Assembly (NCBI GenBank): GCA_036275695.1
Contig: DASUDI010000020.1
Location: 1 to 10,799 of the forward strand
DNA: 10,799 nt
DNA from: Damh-18 sp036275695
GTDB lineage: Bacteria > Patescibacteriota > Minisyncoccia > Phycocordibacterales > UBA918
Reading direction: 5' to 3'
Both the position numbers and the translations under genes were made by a program. Below, piece by piece: positions 1 through 7,241 of this stretch. A model generated the notes under the pieces. It had not been told where the DNA came from. It was given only the letters and a program-made list of their open reading frames with translations, and made no database searches. Position 1 is the first letter of the stretch. Every line of letters starts with the position of its first letter.

Positions 1-338
1 GCACTTTTAATATTTTCATTTACATCGGTTTTTATGGTATAGAGAAGTTCACCAGGAACAGACCCTTCGGCAGCGTACGAAGCACCGCCACTGATCATTA
101 ATACAATAGCAATTATTGCGGCAGTCATAGGTTTTGATTTAATTAGATTAAATAATGTAGTACGTTGAGGTACTCGTATTATAGAACGACTATCGCCTGG
201 AATACTTACATTTTCATGTATACTATTAAAATGAGCATAATTTATAAGATTATTCTGAATACGAGTGCGAGATGCTTCAGAAAGTTTTATGTTCTGTAGT
301 TTCTCAAAATATTCGTTTGTTTTTTTGTTATTAACCAT
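1..338 (-). CDS. DUF5667-like membrane protein, possible anti-sigma partner (5' part only)
   Basis: The gene reads leftward from ATG at 338-336 and leaves the window after 112 codons, so the C-terminus is missing. The start overlaps the last 8 nt of the sigma factor gene, which points to translational coupling. Residues 1-65 are polar and helical, with an YFEKLQNIKLSEASRTRI-type start resembling short anti-sigma-like cytoplasmic domains. Residues about 71-89 form one transmembrane segment. It is followed directly by AAEGSVPGELLYTIK, a motif I associate with DUF5667 proteins of candidate-phylum bacteria (recalled, not searched). Expected topology is N-in with the main domain outside. Pairing with the sigma gene suggests it holds or senses for that sigma factor; this is inference. 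The region is visibly more A+T-rich than nrdA or nusG. Confidence 0.72.
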   Translation of the reverse strand, partial: MVNNKKTNEYFEKLQNIKLSEASRTRIQNNLINYAHFNSIHENVSIPGDSRSIIRVPQRTTLFNLIKSKPMTAAIIAIVLMISGGASYAAEGSVPGELLYTIKTDVNENIKS

Positions 339-834
339 ATAACCCAAGTTTTATTTGTAGTCGCTTTGTGGCGCGGTTTAAGCGGACAGATACCGTATTG
401 TTTTTCTCTCCTAGAATTTTGCCAATATCATTGGGATTTAGACCTTCAACATACGTAAGAAGTAAAACCTCTTTATCCTTCTCTTCCATATTTTGGATTA
501 TTGATAATATTTCTTGATACTCGGCAATGGCTTCTGTGCGGGCAGTCTCATCTTTCGGTATATCACCAGATGCCATCTTCTCGTCAAGGGAACTAACTTT
601 TTTCTTTTTGTACCAATCTTTCGCCATATTATTAGCGATGGTGTAGAGAAAAGAACGAGTGTTGCTCATTTCTCTGCCTCCGCGCAGATATTGCCAGTAT
701 CGGGTGAATACCTCTTGCGTCATATCTTCCGCTAACTCTGTATTTGAAACTTTTATGAGACAGAAACGAAAAATCGCATCTCCATATTCAGAGAAATTTT
801 TGATAAAAATTTTTTCTGTGTCACTCTGATTCAT
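331..834 (-). CDS. ECF-like sigma-70 family RNA polymerase sigma factor
   Basis: A 167-aa two-domain sigma factor that would direct RNA polymerase to a small set of promoters. Region 2 spans residues about 12-80 and contains DMTQEVF (37-43), close to the usual DLTQEVF, then the -10-reading stretch around RSFLYTIANNMAKDWY (60-75) ending in four lysines. A linker follows, then region 4 (about 105-162) with a helix-turn-helix from LTYVEGLNPNDIGKILG through RLNRATKRLQ that would read the -35 element. No region 1 or 3 is present, as in ECF sigmas. The stop overlaps the start of the DUF5667-like gene, so the two form an operon and a likely sigma/anti-sigma pair. The ATG has no clear Shine-Dalgarno sequence, but a promoter lies about 30 nt upstream. 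Confidence 0.9.
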   Translation of the reverse strand: MNQSDTEKIFIKNFSEYGDAIFRFCLIKVSNTELAEDMTQEVFTRYWQYLRGGREMSNTRSFLYTIANNMAKDWYKKKKVSSLDEKMASGDIPKDETARTEAIAEYQEILSIIQNMEEKDKEVLLLTYVEGLNPNDIGKILGEKNNTVSVRLNRATKRLQIKLGLYG

Positions 835-862
835 ATAACGATTAGATATAAGTAACTCTTAC

Positions 863-891
863 ATTGTATCGTAAATATTGGTTTTAAGTAA
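863..891 (-). promoter_or_regulatory. Putative promoter of the sigma factor operon
   Basis: On the minus strand the -10 box TACAAT (863-868) matches 5 of 6 consensus positions. A weak -35 box TTACTT (886-891) lies 17 nt away. Transcription would start near 855, giving a leader of about 20 nt. The octamer TAAGTAAC (plus-strand reading) occurs at both 885-892 and 849-856, one copy over the -35 box and one near the start site, which could be a regulator site. Confidence 0.45.
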
Positions 892-921
892 CAGGGGGTA
901 TATTTAGATTGAGATGAGATA

Positions 922-1476
922 ATGCGCTACATACAAGATGCATGGTGCGAAACGATAAGATATAGTGTGAATGTGAAAAGTATTTCTGTGCATGACCGTA
1001 TGCAAGACGGGTATACATATTTACGCAGTGAGCCTGTGGGTAAAAATTTTCATGAAGATTTTAGACCCGAATTAACACCCAAGGAAATGCTTGAGCTCGG
1101 AGTTTTTGGGGGACTCTACATGACAGATTGCAAAAATGAATTCCCATCTACGTGGTTTAAAAACGCGCGATTATCTAATGACGGAAGACATCACGTCGCG
1201 TTGAATTATTTTAAGGTACGCGCGAGCCAACCATTATCAATGTGGCAAAAAAATGGATGGATACATCCCGACGATCCGCGCGGTTGGTTTCAGTGGTACT
1301 GTCGATATTATGTGGGGCGAAGGCATGAAGATGATGTGCGTCAAATAAGACGGTGGCATGCGTTTCGACGGCATGCGTATCAGGTCATGCATCATTGCAT
1401 GCGTGGCGACGAAACATGTCGCCCACGTCAACGGCAGGCACTTTTGCATTGGGCGTATGATAGCCGAAGGTTGTAG
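922..1476 (+). CDS. Conserved Trp-rich protein of unknown function
   Basis: A 184-aa soluble, basic protein. It has no signal peptide or membrane segment. It has eight tryptophans and many histidines and arginines in the C-terminal third. Visible blocks are PELTPKEMLELGVFGGLYM (69-87), then CKNEFPSTWF, ASQPLS, HPDDPRGWFQWYCRYYVGRR (centred on residue about 125) and CRPRQRQALLHWAYDSRR at the C-terminus. I recall the DPRGWFQWYCRYY and PRQRQALL blocks from an uncharacterised family found in bacteria and in some fungi and algae, but cannot name a tested function. The ATG at 922 has no Shine-Dalgarno sequence; the conserved part begins near residue 27, so a later start cannot be excluded. The gene diverges from the sigma operon. 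Confidence 0.8.
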   Translation: MRYIQDAWCETIRYSVNVKSISVHDRMQDGYTYLRSEPVGKNFHEDFRPELTPKEMLELGVFGGLYMTDCKNEFPSTWFKNARLSNDGRHHVALNYFKVRASQPLSMWQKNGWIHPDDPRGWFQWYCRYYVGRRHEDDVRQIRRWHAFRRHAYQVMHHCMRGDETCRPRQRQALLHWAYDSRRL

Positions 1477-1481
1477 TGGTG

Positions 1482-1487
1482 TATAAT
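1482..1487 (+). promoter_or_regulatory. Perfect TATAAT -10 box before the 31-aa ORF
   Basis: TATAAT lies just after the stop of the upstream gene, and its expected start site (about 7 nt downstream) falls on the ATG at 1495. No good -35 box is seen at 16-18 nt. If used, it would give a leaderless mRNA. Confidence 0.35.
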
Positions 1488-1494
1488 TAAGAGC

Positions 1495-1590
1495 ATGGGT
1501 TCGACCGAAATAAAACTTTCGCTCATTTTCATGTTCCTTATGGGTGCTGGGTTTGGGTACTATATACTCAAATTTATTTTTGAGATGTAG
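1495..1590 (+). CDS. Possible 31-aa single-span membrane peptide
   Basis: A 31-codon frame starts MGSTEIKLSL, continues as an unbroken hydrophobic stretch (residues about 8-28, rich in F, L, I, M, G and Y) and ends at TAG. It sits 18 nt after the upstream gene on the same strand and before the shared palindromic terminator, so it could be the last gene of that unit or have its own start site at the TATAAT box. There is no Shine-Dalgarno sequence. Its function is unknown. The evidence is the clean transmembrane profile and placement, not homology, so it may be a chance frame. Confidence 0.4.
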   Translation: MGSTEIKLSLIFMFLMGAGFGYYILKFIFEM

Positions 1591-1599
1591 GGGATGGCT

Positions 1600-1646
1600 G
1601 GATAGTACAATACCCGCACGCGAAGCGTGCGGGTATTGTACTATCC
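1600..1646. terminator. 22-bp perfect palindrome between convergent genes
   Basis: Arms 1600-1621 and 1625-1646 pair perfectly around a GAA loop closed by C-G. It lies between the plus-strand 31-aa ORF (ends 1590) and the minus-strand ZIP gene, and covers the last 6 bases of the ZIP frame including its stop codon. There is no long T-run after the stem, so it is either a bidirectional terminator or a 3'-end-protecting hairpin. Confidence 0.7.
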
Positions 1647-2384
1647 AAGAAACGCATGGGTATAGTGGACGAGCGTGCCCACTATAATCACTCCCAAGAG
1701 TGTCATGCCAAAGGTCATACTAAAATGTTCACGGTGGGTATCCCTTAATTCGGGAATAAGGTCGGTTGTTGCGATATAGAGCAGATTGCCCGCCACAATA
1801 CCGGTGAGTATGTACAAATATTCTGCAATATATTCTCCTAAGAGAAGTGTTACCAGCGCACCGAGAATAATTGTTGTCGCGGAAAGTGTGTTATACAATA
1901 CCGCCTTTTTTCGAGTACAGCCTGAGTGAAGGAGTACACCAAACTCAGCTATTTCCTGTGGGATTTCATGAAGCGCAACACCAATGGCTGTGGCAATACC
2001 AACTGCTGGGTTGATCATAAACGCGGTCGCCACTATTACGCCATCAGAGAAGTTGTGAATTGAATCACCAATGAGAAGTTTGTACGCGCCTCCTGATGCG
2101 CATCTATCTTCATGGGTGAAGTGATGGTGGTGGAATGTGTCCATGAAAAAGGAAAATATATAGAAGCCAAGGAAACCTACGAGGAGCGCAATAGGGCCAC
2201 CAACGGGAGCTGTTGAAAAAGTTTCTGGAATAAGTTCAAAAAAGATAACTGCTAGAAATACACCAACTGCAAATGGGAGTATGAAGCGATGTGTGCCGGT
2301 AACGTAACCTTTCTCCTTAAATAAAAAAACACCCGTAAGCGAAAGCGCGGCAACGAGAGATGAGGCTGCAAGTGCTTCTATCAT
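1641..2384 (-). CDS. ZIP-family metal transporter
   Basis: A 247-aa integral membrane protein with about eight hydrophobic spans, the normal length for bacterial ZIPs. It probably moves zinc or another divalent metal into the cytoplasm. The metal-site motifs are present: HNFSDG (110-115) in the fourth span and HEIPQE (139-144) in the fifth, plus FELIPE (49-54) and a matching TTDLIPEL (207-213) near the end. A cytoplasmic-type loop carries HHHHFTHED (85-93), a typical metal-binding His cluster. The ATG at 2384-2382 was chosen because the first span begins directly after it; no Shine-Dalgarno sequence precedes it. The gene diverges from mscL and converges on the 31-aa ORF. The exact metal cannot be read from the sequence. 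Confidence 0.93.
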   Translation of the reverse strand: MIEALAASSLVAALSLTGVFLFKEKGYVTGTHRFILPFAVGVFLAVIFFELIPETFSTAPVGGPIALLVGFLGFYIFSFFMDTFHHHHFTHEDRCASGGAYKLLIGDSIHNFSDGVIVATAFMINPAVGIATAIGVALHEIPQEIAEFGVLLHSGCTRKKAVLYNTLSATTIILGALVTLLLGEYIAEYLYILTGIVAGNLLYIATTDLIPELRDTHREHFSMTFGMTLLGVIIVGTLVHYTHAFLG

Positions 2385-2427
2385 GCGTCATAGTGTAACA
2401 GTAGACATGTGAAATATCCAGAATCCC

Positions 2428-2456
2428 TTGTCATGTGACAGCCTAAGGGATATGCT
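2428..2456 (+). promoter_or_regulatory. Promoter of mscL
   Basis: The -35 box TTGTCA (2428-2433), a 17-nt spacer and the -10 box TATGCT (2451-2456) fit a housekeeping promoter, giving a leader of about 27 nt. A dyad TGTCA-TG-TGACA (2429-2440) overlaps the -35 box, and TCCCTT (2424-2429) is matched by AAGGGA (2445-2450). The 10-mer TATGCTTACA at the -10 recurs in the secE promoter. Confidence 0.6.
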
Positions 2457-2489
2457 TACAATTATTTATCAGTATCTGAAAAGATATAC

Positions 2490-2870
2490 ATGAAATCATT
2501 TTTTGAAGAATTTAAGGCTTTTGCCATAAAAGGGAATGTCGTGGACCTCGCGGTGGCAGTGGTCATTGGAACAGCTTTTGGGAAAATAGTTTCCTCTCTT
2601 GTTGATACTATTATTATGCCGACAGTAGGACTACTCCTCGGAGGGGTAGATTTTACGGGGTGGTCGGTCACCATTGGGGCATCGGTTATCGCGTATGGTA
2701 AGTTTGTGCAGGCGGTTGTAGATTTTCTCATTATTGCATTTGTAATCTTTATGATTATTCGCGCGTTGCGCCGATTTGAGAGTAAGAAAAAGGGGGAGAA
2801 AAAGGAAGAGTCTAAGGTAAATGAAGAAATACAATTATTGCGAGATATACGAGATAGTTTGAAGAGATAG
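2490..2870 (+). CDS. mscL: Large-conductance mechanosensitive channel MscL
   Basis: A 126-aa protein of normal family length. It forms a homopentameric inner-membrane pore that opens under high membrane tension and releases solutes during osmotic downshock. The N-terminal amphipathic helix (MKSFFEEFKAFAIKGN) leads into the pore-lining first span (about 15-44) with the signature NVVDLAVAVVIGTAFGKIV. A periplasmic loop follows, then the second span (about 70-95), a Lys/Glu-rich linker and a C-terminal helical bundle segment (112-124). All expected parts are present. The gene has its own promoter and terminator, so it is monocistronic. The ATG lacks a Shine-Dalgarno sequence. Confidence 0.97.
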   Translation: MKSFFEEFKAFAIKGNVVDLAVAVVIGTAFGKIVSSLVDTIIMPTVGLLLGGVDFTGWSVTIGASVIAYGKFVQAVVDFLIIAFVIFMIIRALRRFESKKKGEKKEESKVNEEIQLLRDIRDSLKR

Positions 2871-2880
2871 GTGGGAAAAG

Positions 2881-2931
2881 TATGACGCAAAGAGTCGCGC
2901 ACCCGAAGGGTGCGCGACTTTTTGCATCATA
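2881..2931 (+). terminator. Rho-independent terminator of mscL
   Basis: A 24-bp stem (2881-2904 with 2908-2931) closes on a GAA loop, with one A-C mismatch and one G-T pair. A GC-rich core is followed by five T (2919-2923), placed 10 nt after the mscL stop. Confidence 0.9.
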
Positions 2932-3236
2932 TCATCATGAGTAACCTTGCTCACACGCCGTATTTATTGCTATCCACAGCCATTGTCCAGATTGTGCGGG
3001 ATATTCTCAATGTAATGCATTATTTTAAGCCATGAAATCAGGAAGCCCGCATTTATCTGCATTAATGGTGTCATTTCGAAACATGTTATTATGGTCAGAA
3101 CACACGCTAATGCTCTTCGTGTGAGACTGTTCTAAAAACATAGTGCCATGCGCGTAAGTGTGTGGCATGTTATACACCCTCTTAATTTCGCGTTATTGAG
3201 AGGTTCTTTACTAACGCCTAATGTTCAAATGTATTT
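2932..3236 (+). promoter_or_regulatory. Gene-free region upstream of nrdA
   Basis: About 305 bases without a convincing gene on either strand. It holds CTATCCACA (2970-2978), one base from a DnaA box. It also has a perfect palindrome TAATGCATTA (3013-3022), with further TAATGC copies at 3059-3064 (reverse) and 3108-3113. A CACACG/CGTGTG hairpin (3101-3106 with 3118-3123) and TGCGGG (2995-3000) matching CCCGCA (3046-3051) are also present. I saw no NrdR box, tRNA or riboswitch that I recognise. It probably carries nrd transcriptional control. Confidence 0.4.
3196..3224 (+). promoter_or_regulatory. Putative nrdAB promoter
   Basis: TTGAGA (3196-3201), a 17-nt spacer and TAATGT (3219-3224) give a fair -35 but a weak -10. 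The start site would be near 3231, only about 6 nt before the nrdA ATG, so the mRNA would be nearly leaderless. Confidence 0.4.
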
Positions 3237-6113
3237 ATGATTACCACTATCACGAAACGCAATGGCACTGAGGTTCCTTTTGATCCGTCAAAAATAGTAC
3301 GCGTTATGAAAAAGGCGTTTGCCGCTGAAAATGTGCCTATTGATGATGTCGCGTTGCAGCAAATGACCGACCGTGTAGTAGCAACGCTCACGATACAGTG
3401 TGACGGCAAGGAACATTGCGCAACCGTGGAGCGGGTACAGGATTTGGTAGAAAATACGCTTATGGAACGAGGCTATTTCTCGGTTGCGAAAGCGTATATT
3501 TTGTACCGTTTCAAACAGAGCGAAGAGCGAAAAAAAGAAGTGGTCAAGGAGATTGAGGAACAGCGTCTCATGATTGTGCGCACTGATGGAAGCGCGGAGC
3601 AATTTTCACGAGAAAAAATGAAGGCGTATATTTCTCAGTTTACGCACGGATATGAAAAATTTGTGAATACCAATGACATTGTTGCGCAAGTAGAACGAGA
3701 AGTGTATGACGGTATTCGTACTAAAGAAATGGCCAAGTTGGTGACATATATTCTACGCGCACGTATTGAGCGCGACCCCGCATACTCAATGGTGGCAGCG
3801 CGCCAACTCAATCGCCGTATTGCTGATGAAGCAATAGGCCATATTGGCGAGATTTCTGAGAGCGAGCGCGCGCACGCATACCGCACTGCTTTTGTTCGTA
3901 ATATAAAAATCGGCATTGAGGGAAAAAAATATGATGAACGGCTACAATCATTCAACCTTGAAAAACTTGCTGAGGCAATGGTAATTGAACGTGATGATCT
4001 ATTTCAGTATTTGGGTATTGAGACATTGCATGATCGATATTTTGTACGTGAAAAGGGAAGAGTTATCGAGATGCCTCAAATGTTTTGGATGCGAGTTGCT
4101 ATGGGTCTGGCGCTCAATGAACAAGAGAAAGAAGTCCGTGCGATTGAATTTTATACCGCAATGTCAGAGATGCGTTTTGTGCCCTCAACGCCAACTCTGT
4201 TTCACTCAGGAACACCACATCCACAATTATCTTCATGCTATCTCAATATTGTTGAAGATGATCTTAAACATATATTTAAGGTTTTTGGAGATAATGCCAT
4301 GCTGTCAAAATGGGCGGGGGGTATTGGTACCTCGTGGAGTAAACTGCGCGGTATGGGCTCGGAGATTAAAACCGCCGGCATTACCTCACAGGGTGTGATT
4401 CCTTTTCTTAAGATTGCAAACGATGTAACGGTGGCCATCAATCGCTCAGGACGCAGACGTGGCGCAACCTGTGTGTATATGGAAAATTGGCATATTGATT
4501 TTGAGGATTTTCTTGAGTTGCGCAAGAATACAGGTGACGAGCGCCGCCGTACCCATGATATGAATACCGCCTCATGGATATCTGACCTTTTTATGAAGCG
4601 TGTAAAGGAAGATGGACAGTGGACACTTTTTTCTCCCGATGAAGCGATTGATCTCACGGAAACATTTGGAAAGCGTTTTGAAGCGTTGTATGAGAAGTAT
4701 GAAGAAATGGCGGAGCGTGGAGAGATTAAAAAGTTCAAGCGCATGAAAGCGCGTGATCTTTGGAAGAAACACCTCGGTATGCTTTTTGAGACAGGTCATC
4801 CATGGATTACTTTCAAGGATCCTTCAAATATTAGGTCGCCACAAGATCACGCTGGTGTGGTACATTCGTCAAATTTGTGTACGGAAATAACGCTCAATAC
4901 CTCAGCCGATGAAACCGCAGTGTGTAATCTCGGGTCTCTCAATTACCCTCTCCATATAAAGAACGGTCGTTTTGATGAGGATGCGGTGAAGCAGACGGTA
5001 AAGACCGCCATGCGCATGCTCGATAATGTTATCGACCTCAACTTCTATCCTACGGTAGAGGCGCGCAGTGCGAATATGAAGCATCGTCCCGTGGGACTCG
5101 GTATTATGGGATTTCAGGACGCGCTCTACATGCTCAATATCTCCTTTGCGTCTGAAGCGTGCGTCGAGTTCTCGGATGCATCTATGGAAATAATTTCATA
5201 CTACACGATACTTGCCTCAACCGAGCTTGCGCGTGAGCGAGGTGCGTACCAAAGTTTCAAGGGCTCAAAATGGGACCGTGGTATTTTCCCTGTTGATACC
5301 ATTGCTTTGCTTGAATCAGAGCGTGGCATGACTACGGGGGTAGATGGAAAAGAGCGCCTTGATTGGGGCGTGGTGCGTGAAGCGGTGCGACAGTACGGTA
5401 TGCGTAACAGCAACACTATGGCAATCGCGCCTACCGCGACTATTTCAAATATCGTAGGTTCAACACCAGGTAATGAGCCGATTTATAAAAATATCTACGT
5501 GAAGTCAAACATTTCAGGTGATTTTATTGTCATCAACGAATATCTCGTTGAAGATTTAAAAAAGTATGGACTTTGGAATGAAGAAATGCTCGCGGCAATT
5601 AAGTACAATGACGGAAGTATTGCAAACATACCCAGTATTCCAGTTGAACTGCGAGAGAAATACAAAGAGACTTTTGAAATTGATATGCGATGGATTGTAA
5701 AATCAGCGGCGTCGCGGGGAAAGTGGATAGATCAGTCACAGTCACTCAATATCTTTTTCAGCGGAACCTCAGGACAAGAACTTTCTGATTTGTATCTCTA
5801 TGCGTGGGAGAGTGGCTTGAAGACAACTTACTACCTACGGACACTCGGTGCGACACAGGTTGAGAAATCAACGGTAAATACCGAAGGAACGCACATGAGA
5901 AAAGAAGTACCCGCGCCACAAAAATCTGTATCCTCCGTGGAAGCAGGTGAAGTGGTACAGCACTTACCACATGCATCAGTAGTGGGAGATGTGGTGGCTC
6001 TATCTGCTACACCGTCACCATTTACGGAGGCGATGCATGCACAACCTTCTGTGATTAAACCCAAGGTAAAACTCCATGTTGCCGAGGACGCGATTTGTGA
6101 AGCATGTCAGTAG
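3237..6113 (+). CDS. nrdA: Class I ribonucleoside-diphosphate reductase, alpha subunit
   Basis: A 958-aa catalytic subunit that reduces ribonucleoside diphosphates to deoxy forms with NrdB. Two N-terminal ATP-cone regions are visible: one at about 3-92 (KRNGTEVPFD at 7-16) and a more divergent one at about 112-200, so dATP overall control is likely. The catalytic barrel follows. Redox cysteines are C334 (QLSSCYLN) and C563 (AVCNLGSLNY). The thiyl-radical cysteine is C548 within NLCTE, with N546 and E550. The radical-transfer pair is Y865/Y866 (TTYYLRTLG). A long low-complexity linker (about 880-950) ends in CEACQ, the C-terminal CxxC that re-reduces the active site. The start fits because the ATP cone begins at once; no Shine-Dalgarno sequence is seen. 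nrdB follows after 37 nt. Confidence 0.97.
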   Translation: MITTITKRNGTEVPFDPSKIVRVMKKAFAAENVPIDDVALQQMTDRVVATLTIQCDGKEHCATVERVQDLVENTLMERGYFSVAKAYILYRFKQSEERKKEVVKEIEEQRLMIVRTDGSAEQFSREKMKAYISQFTHGYEKFVNTNDIVAQVEREVYDGIRTKEMAKLVTYILRARIERDPAYSMVAARQLNRRIADEAIGHIGEISESERAHAYRTAFVRNIKIGIEGKKYDERLQSFNLEKLAEAMVIERDDLFQYLGIETLHDRYFVREKGRVIEMPQMFWMRVAMGLALNEQEKEVRAIEFYTAMSEMRFVPSTPTLFHSGTPHPQLSSCYLNIVEDDLKHIFKVFGDNAMLSKWAGGIGTSWSKLRGMGSEIKTAGITSQGVIPFLKIANDVTVAINRSGRRRGATCVYMENWHIDFEDFLELRKNTGDERRRTHDMNTASWISDLFMKRVKEDGQWTLFSPDEAIDLTETFGKRFEALYEKYEEMAERGEIKKFKRMKARDLWKKHLGMLFETGHPWITFKDPSNIRSPQDHAGVVHSSNLCTEITLNTSADETAVCNLGSLNYPLHIKNGRFDEDAVKQTVKTAMRMLDNVIDLNFYPTVEARSANMKHRPVGLGIMGFQDALYMLNISFASEACVEFSDASMEIISYYTILASTELARERGAYQSFKGSKWDRGIFPVDTIALLESERGMTTGVDGKERLDWGVVREAVRQYGMRNSNTMAIAPTATISNIVGSTPGNEPIYKNIYVKSNISGDFIVINEYLVEDLKKYGLWNEEMLAAIKYNDGSIANIPSIPVELREKYKETFEIDMRWIVKSAASRGKWIDQSQSLNIFFSGTSGQELSDLYLYAWESGLKTTYYLRTLGATQVEKSTVNTEGTHMRKEVPAPQKSVSSVEAGEVVQHLPHASVVGDVVALSATPSPFTEAMHAQPSVIKPKVKLHVAEDAICEACQ

Positions 6114-6150
6114 TTAATAGGTAGTGGTTAATAAGTAATACCAAGTCTGT

Positions 6151-7185
6151 ATGGCAATTAAGAAAGATGCACCGCCCGTTGATATCAATAAGCGCCGTGC
6201 CATAAATGGTGAAGATGCCGATGTGATACAACTCTACCCCATGCGTCATGAGTGGGCATGGCAATATTACAACGCTGCAAACGCAAATCACTGGCTCCCC
6301 ACAGAAATTAGCATGCAGCTTGATATTGAACAGTGGAAATCGTCATCCATAATTACAGAGAATGAACGACATGCGTTTGAGACGGTACTTGGTTTTTTTA
6401 CTACCGCGGATTCTATTGCGGCTAATAATGTCGTCATCGCAACGTATCGACATATTACCTCACCCGAGATACGTATGTACCTCCTTCGGCAAGCCTACGA
6501 GGAGGCGATTCACACACACGCGTACCAGTATATTGTGGAATCACTCGGCATGGATGAGTCAAAGATATTCAATATGTATCGGAAGATTGATGCTATTTAT
6601 AATAAGGCAAACTTCATACTTTCATTTAATGAAGGTATTTTTGATAAAAATTTCAAAACGGGAACATTTGAATCAGATCAAAAGTTTCTTGAAAATCTTT
6701 GCATTTTCTCGCTCATCATGGAGGGTATCTTTTTTTATTCATCATTCGCGGTAATGTTTGGTTTTCAGCGACAAGGTAAACTCACGGGAAGTGCTGAGCA
6801 AATACAGTACATCATGCGCGATGAGTCGATGCATCTTAATTTCGGTTGTCAGTTGATAAACACCATCAAAGAAGAGCAGCCAGAATTGTGGACACCTGAG
6901 TTTCAACAGCGCATTATACATAATGTGCGTGAGGCAGCGCGCCTTGAGTATACCTTCGCGCAGGAAGTCTATCCATCAGGTATTTTTGGTATGAATGCTA
7001 CGGGTTTTCGTCAGTACATAGAACATATCGCAGATAGGCGACTTGAGCGCGTGGGGCTCCCCAAACAATTTGGTGTAGAGAATCCATTTCCATGGATGAG
7101 TGAGGCTATTGACCTTCCCAAGGAAAAGAATTTCTTTGAAACTCGGGTGACTGAGTATAAAGTGGGTGGTGCGTTGAATTGGTAA
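6151..7185 (+). CDS. nrdB: Class I ribonucleotide reductase, beta (radical-generating) subunit
   Basis: A 344-aa ferritin-like helical protein that builds the metal cofactor and radical passed to NrdA. All six metal ligands can be placed: D87 (TADS), E118 and H121 (EEAIH), E191 (IMEG), E225 and H228 (RDESMH). The radical tyrosine position is filled by Y125, seven residues after E118. Overall the protein closely resembles the chlamydial class Ic R2 (for example YLLRQA, IMEGIFFYS, HIADRRLER, NPFPWMSE, KEKNFFETRV). That enzyme has Glu and Phe where this one has D87 and Y125, so a tyrosyl-radical enzyme is expected here. It is in an operon with nrdA, with no Shine-Dalgarno sequence. The 37-nt gap holds two similar GTTAATA-type repeats. 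The C-terminal tail should dock on NrdA. Confidence 0.97.
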   Translation: MAIKKDAPPVDINKRRAINGEDADVIQLYPMRHEWAWQYYNAANANHWLPTEISMQLDIEQWKSSSIITENERHAFETVLGFFTTADSIAANNVVIATYRHITSPEIRMYLLRQAYEEAIHTHAYQYIVESLGMDESKIFNMYRKIDAIYNKANFILSFNEGIFDKNFKTGTFESDQKFLENLCIFSLIMEGIFFYSSFAVMFGFQRQGKLTGSAEQIQYIMRDESMHLNFGCQLINTIKEEQPELWTPEFQQRIIHNVREAARLEYTFAQEVYPSGIFGMNATGFRQYIEHIADRRLERVGLPKQFGVENPFPWMSEAIDLPKEKNFFETRVTEYKVGGALNW

Positions 7186-7198
7186 TTCGTGGCGTGTA

Positions 7199-7226
7199 TC
7201 AGTACGTAGTATATGTTGCGTACTGA
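7199..7226 (+). repeat. Hairpin after nrdB
   Basis: Eight-base perfect arms TCAGTACG (7199-7206) and CGTACTGA (7219-7226) around a 12-nt loop, 14 nt after the nrdB stop. There is no T-run; it may protect the mRNA 3' end. Confidence 0.4.
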
Positions 7227-7241
7227 AACTATATACGTAGA

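Noticed and set aside
2462..2902. Minus-strand frames of up to 146 codons across mscL
   Set aside because: They are antisense to a certain gene, with low-quality residue patterns (Ser/Thr/Ile runs).
2932..3236. NrdR box, tRNA or cobalamin riboswitch upstream of nrdA
   Set aside because: I looked for the acaCwAtATaTwGtgt pattern, a cloverleaf and a B12-box and found none convincing.
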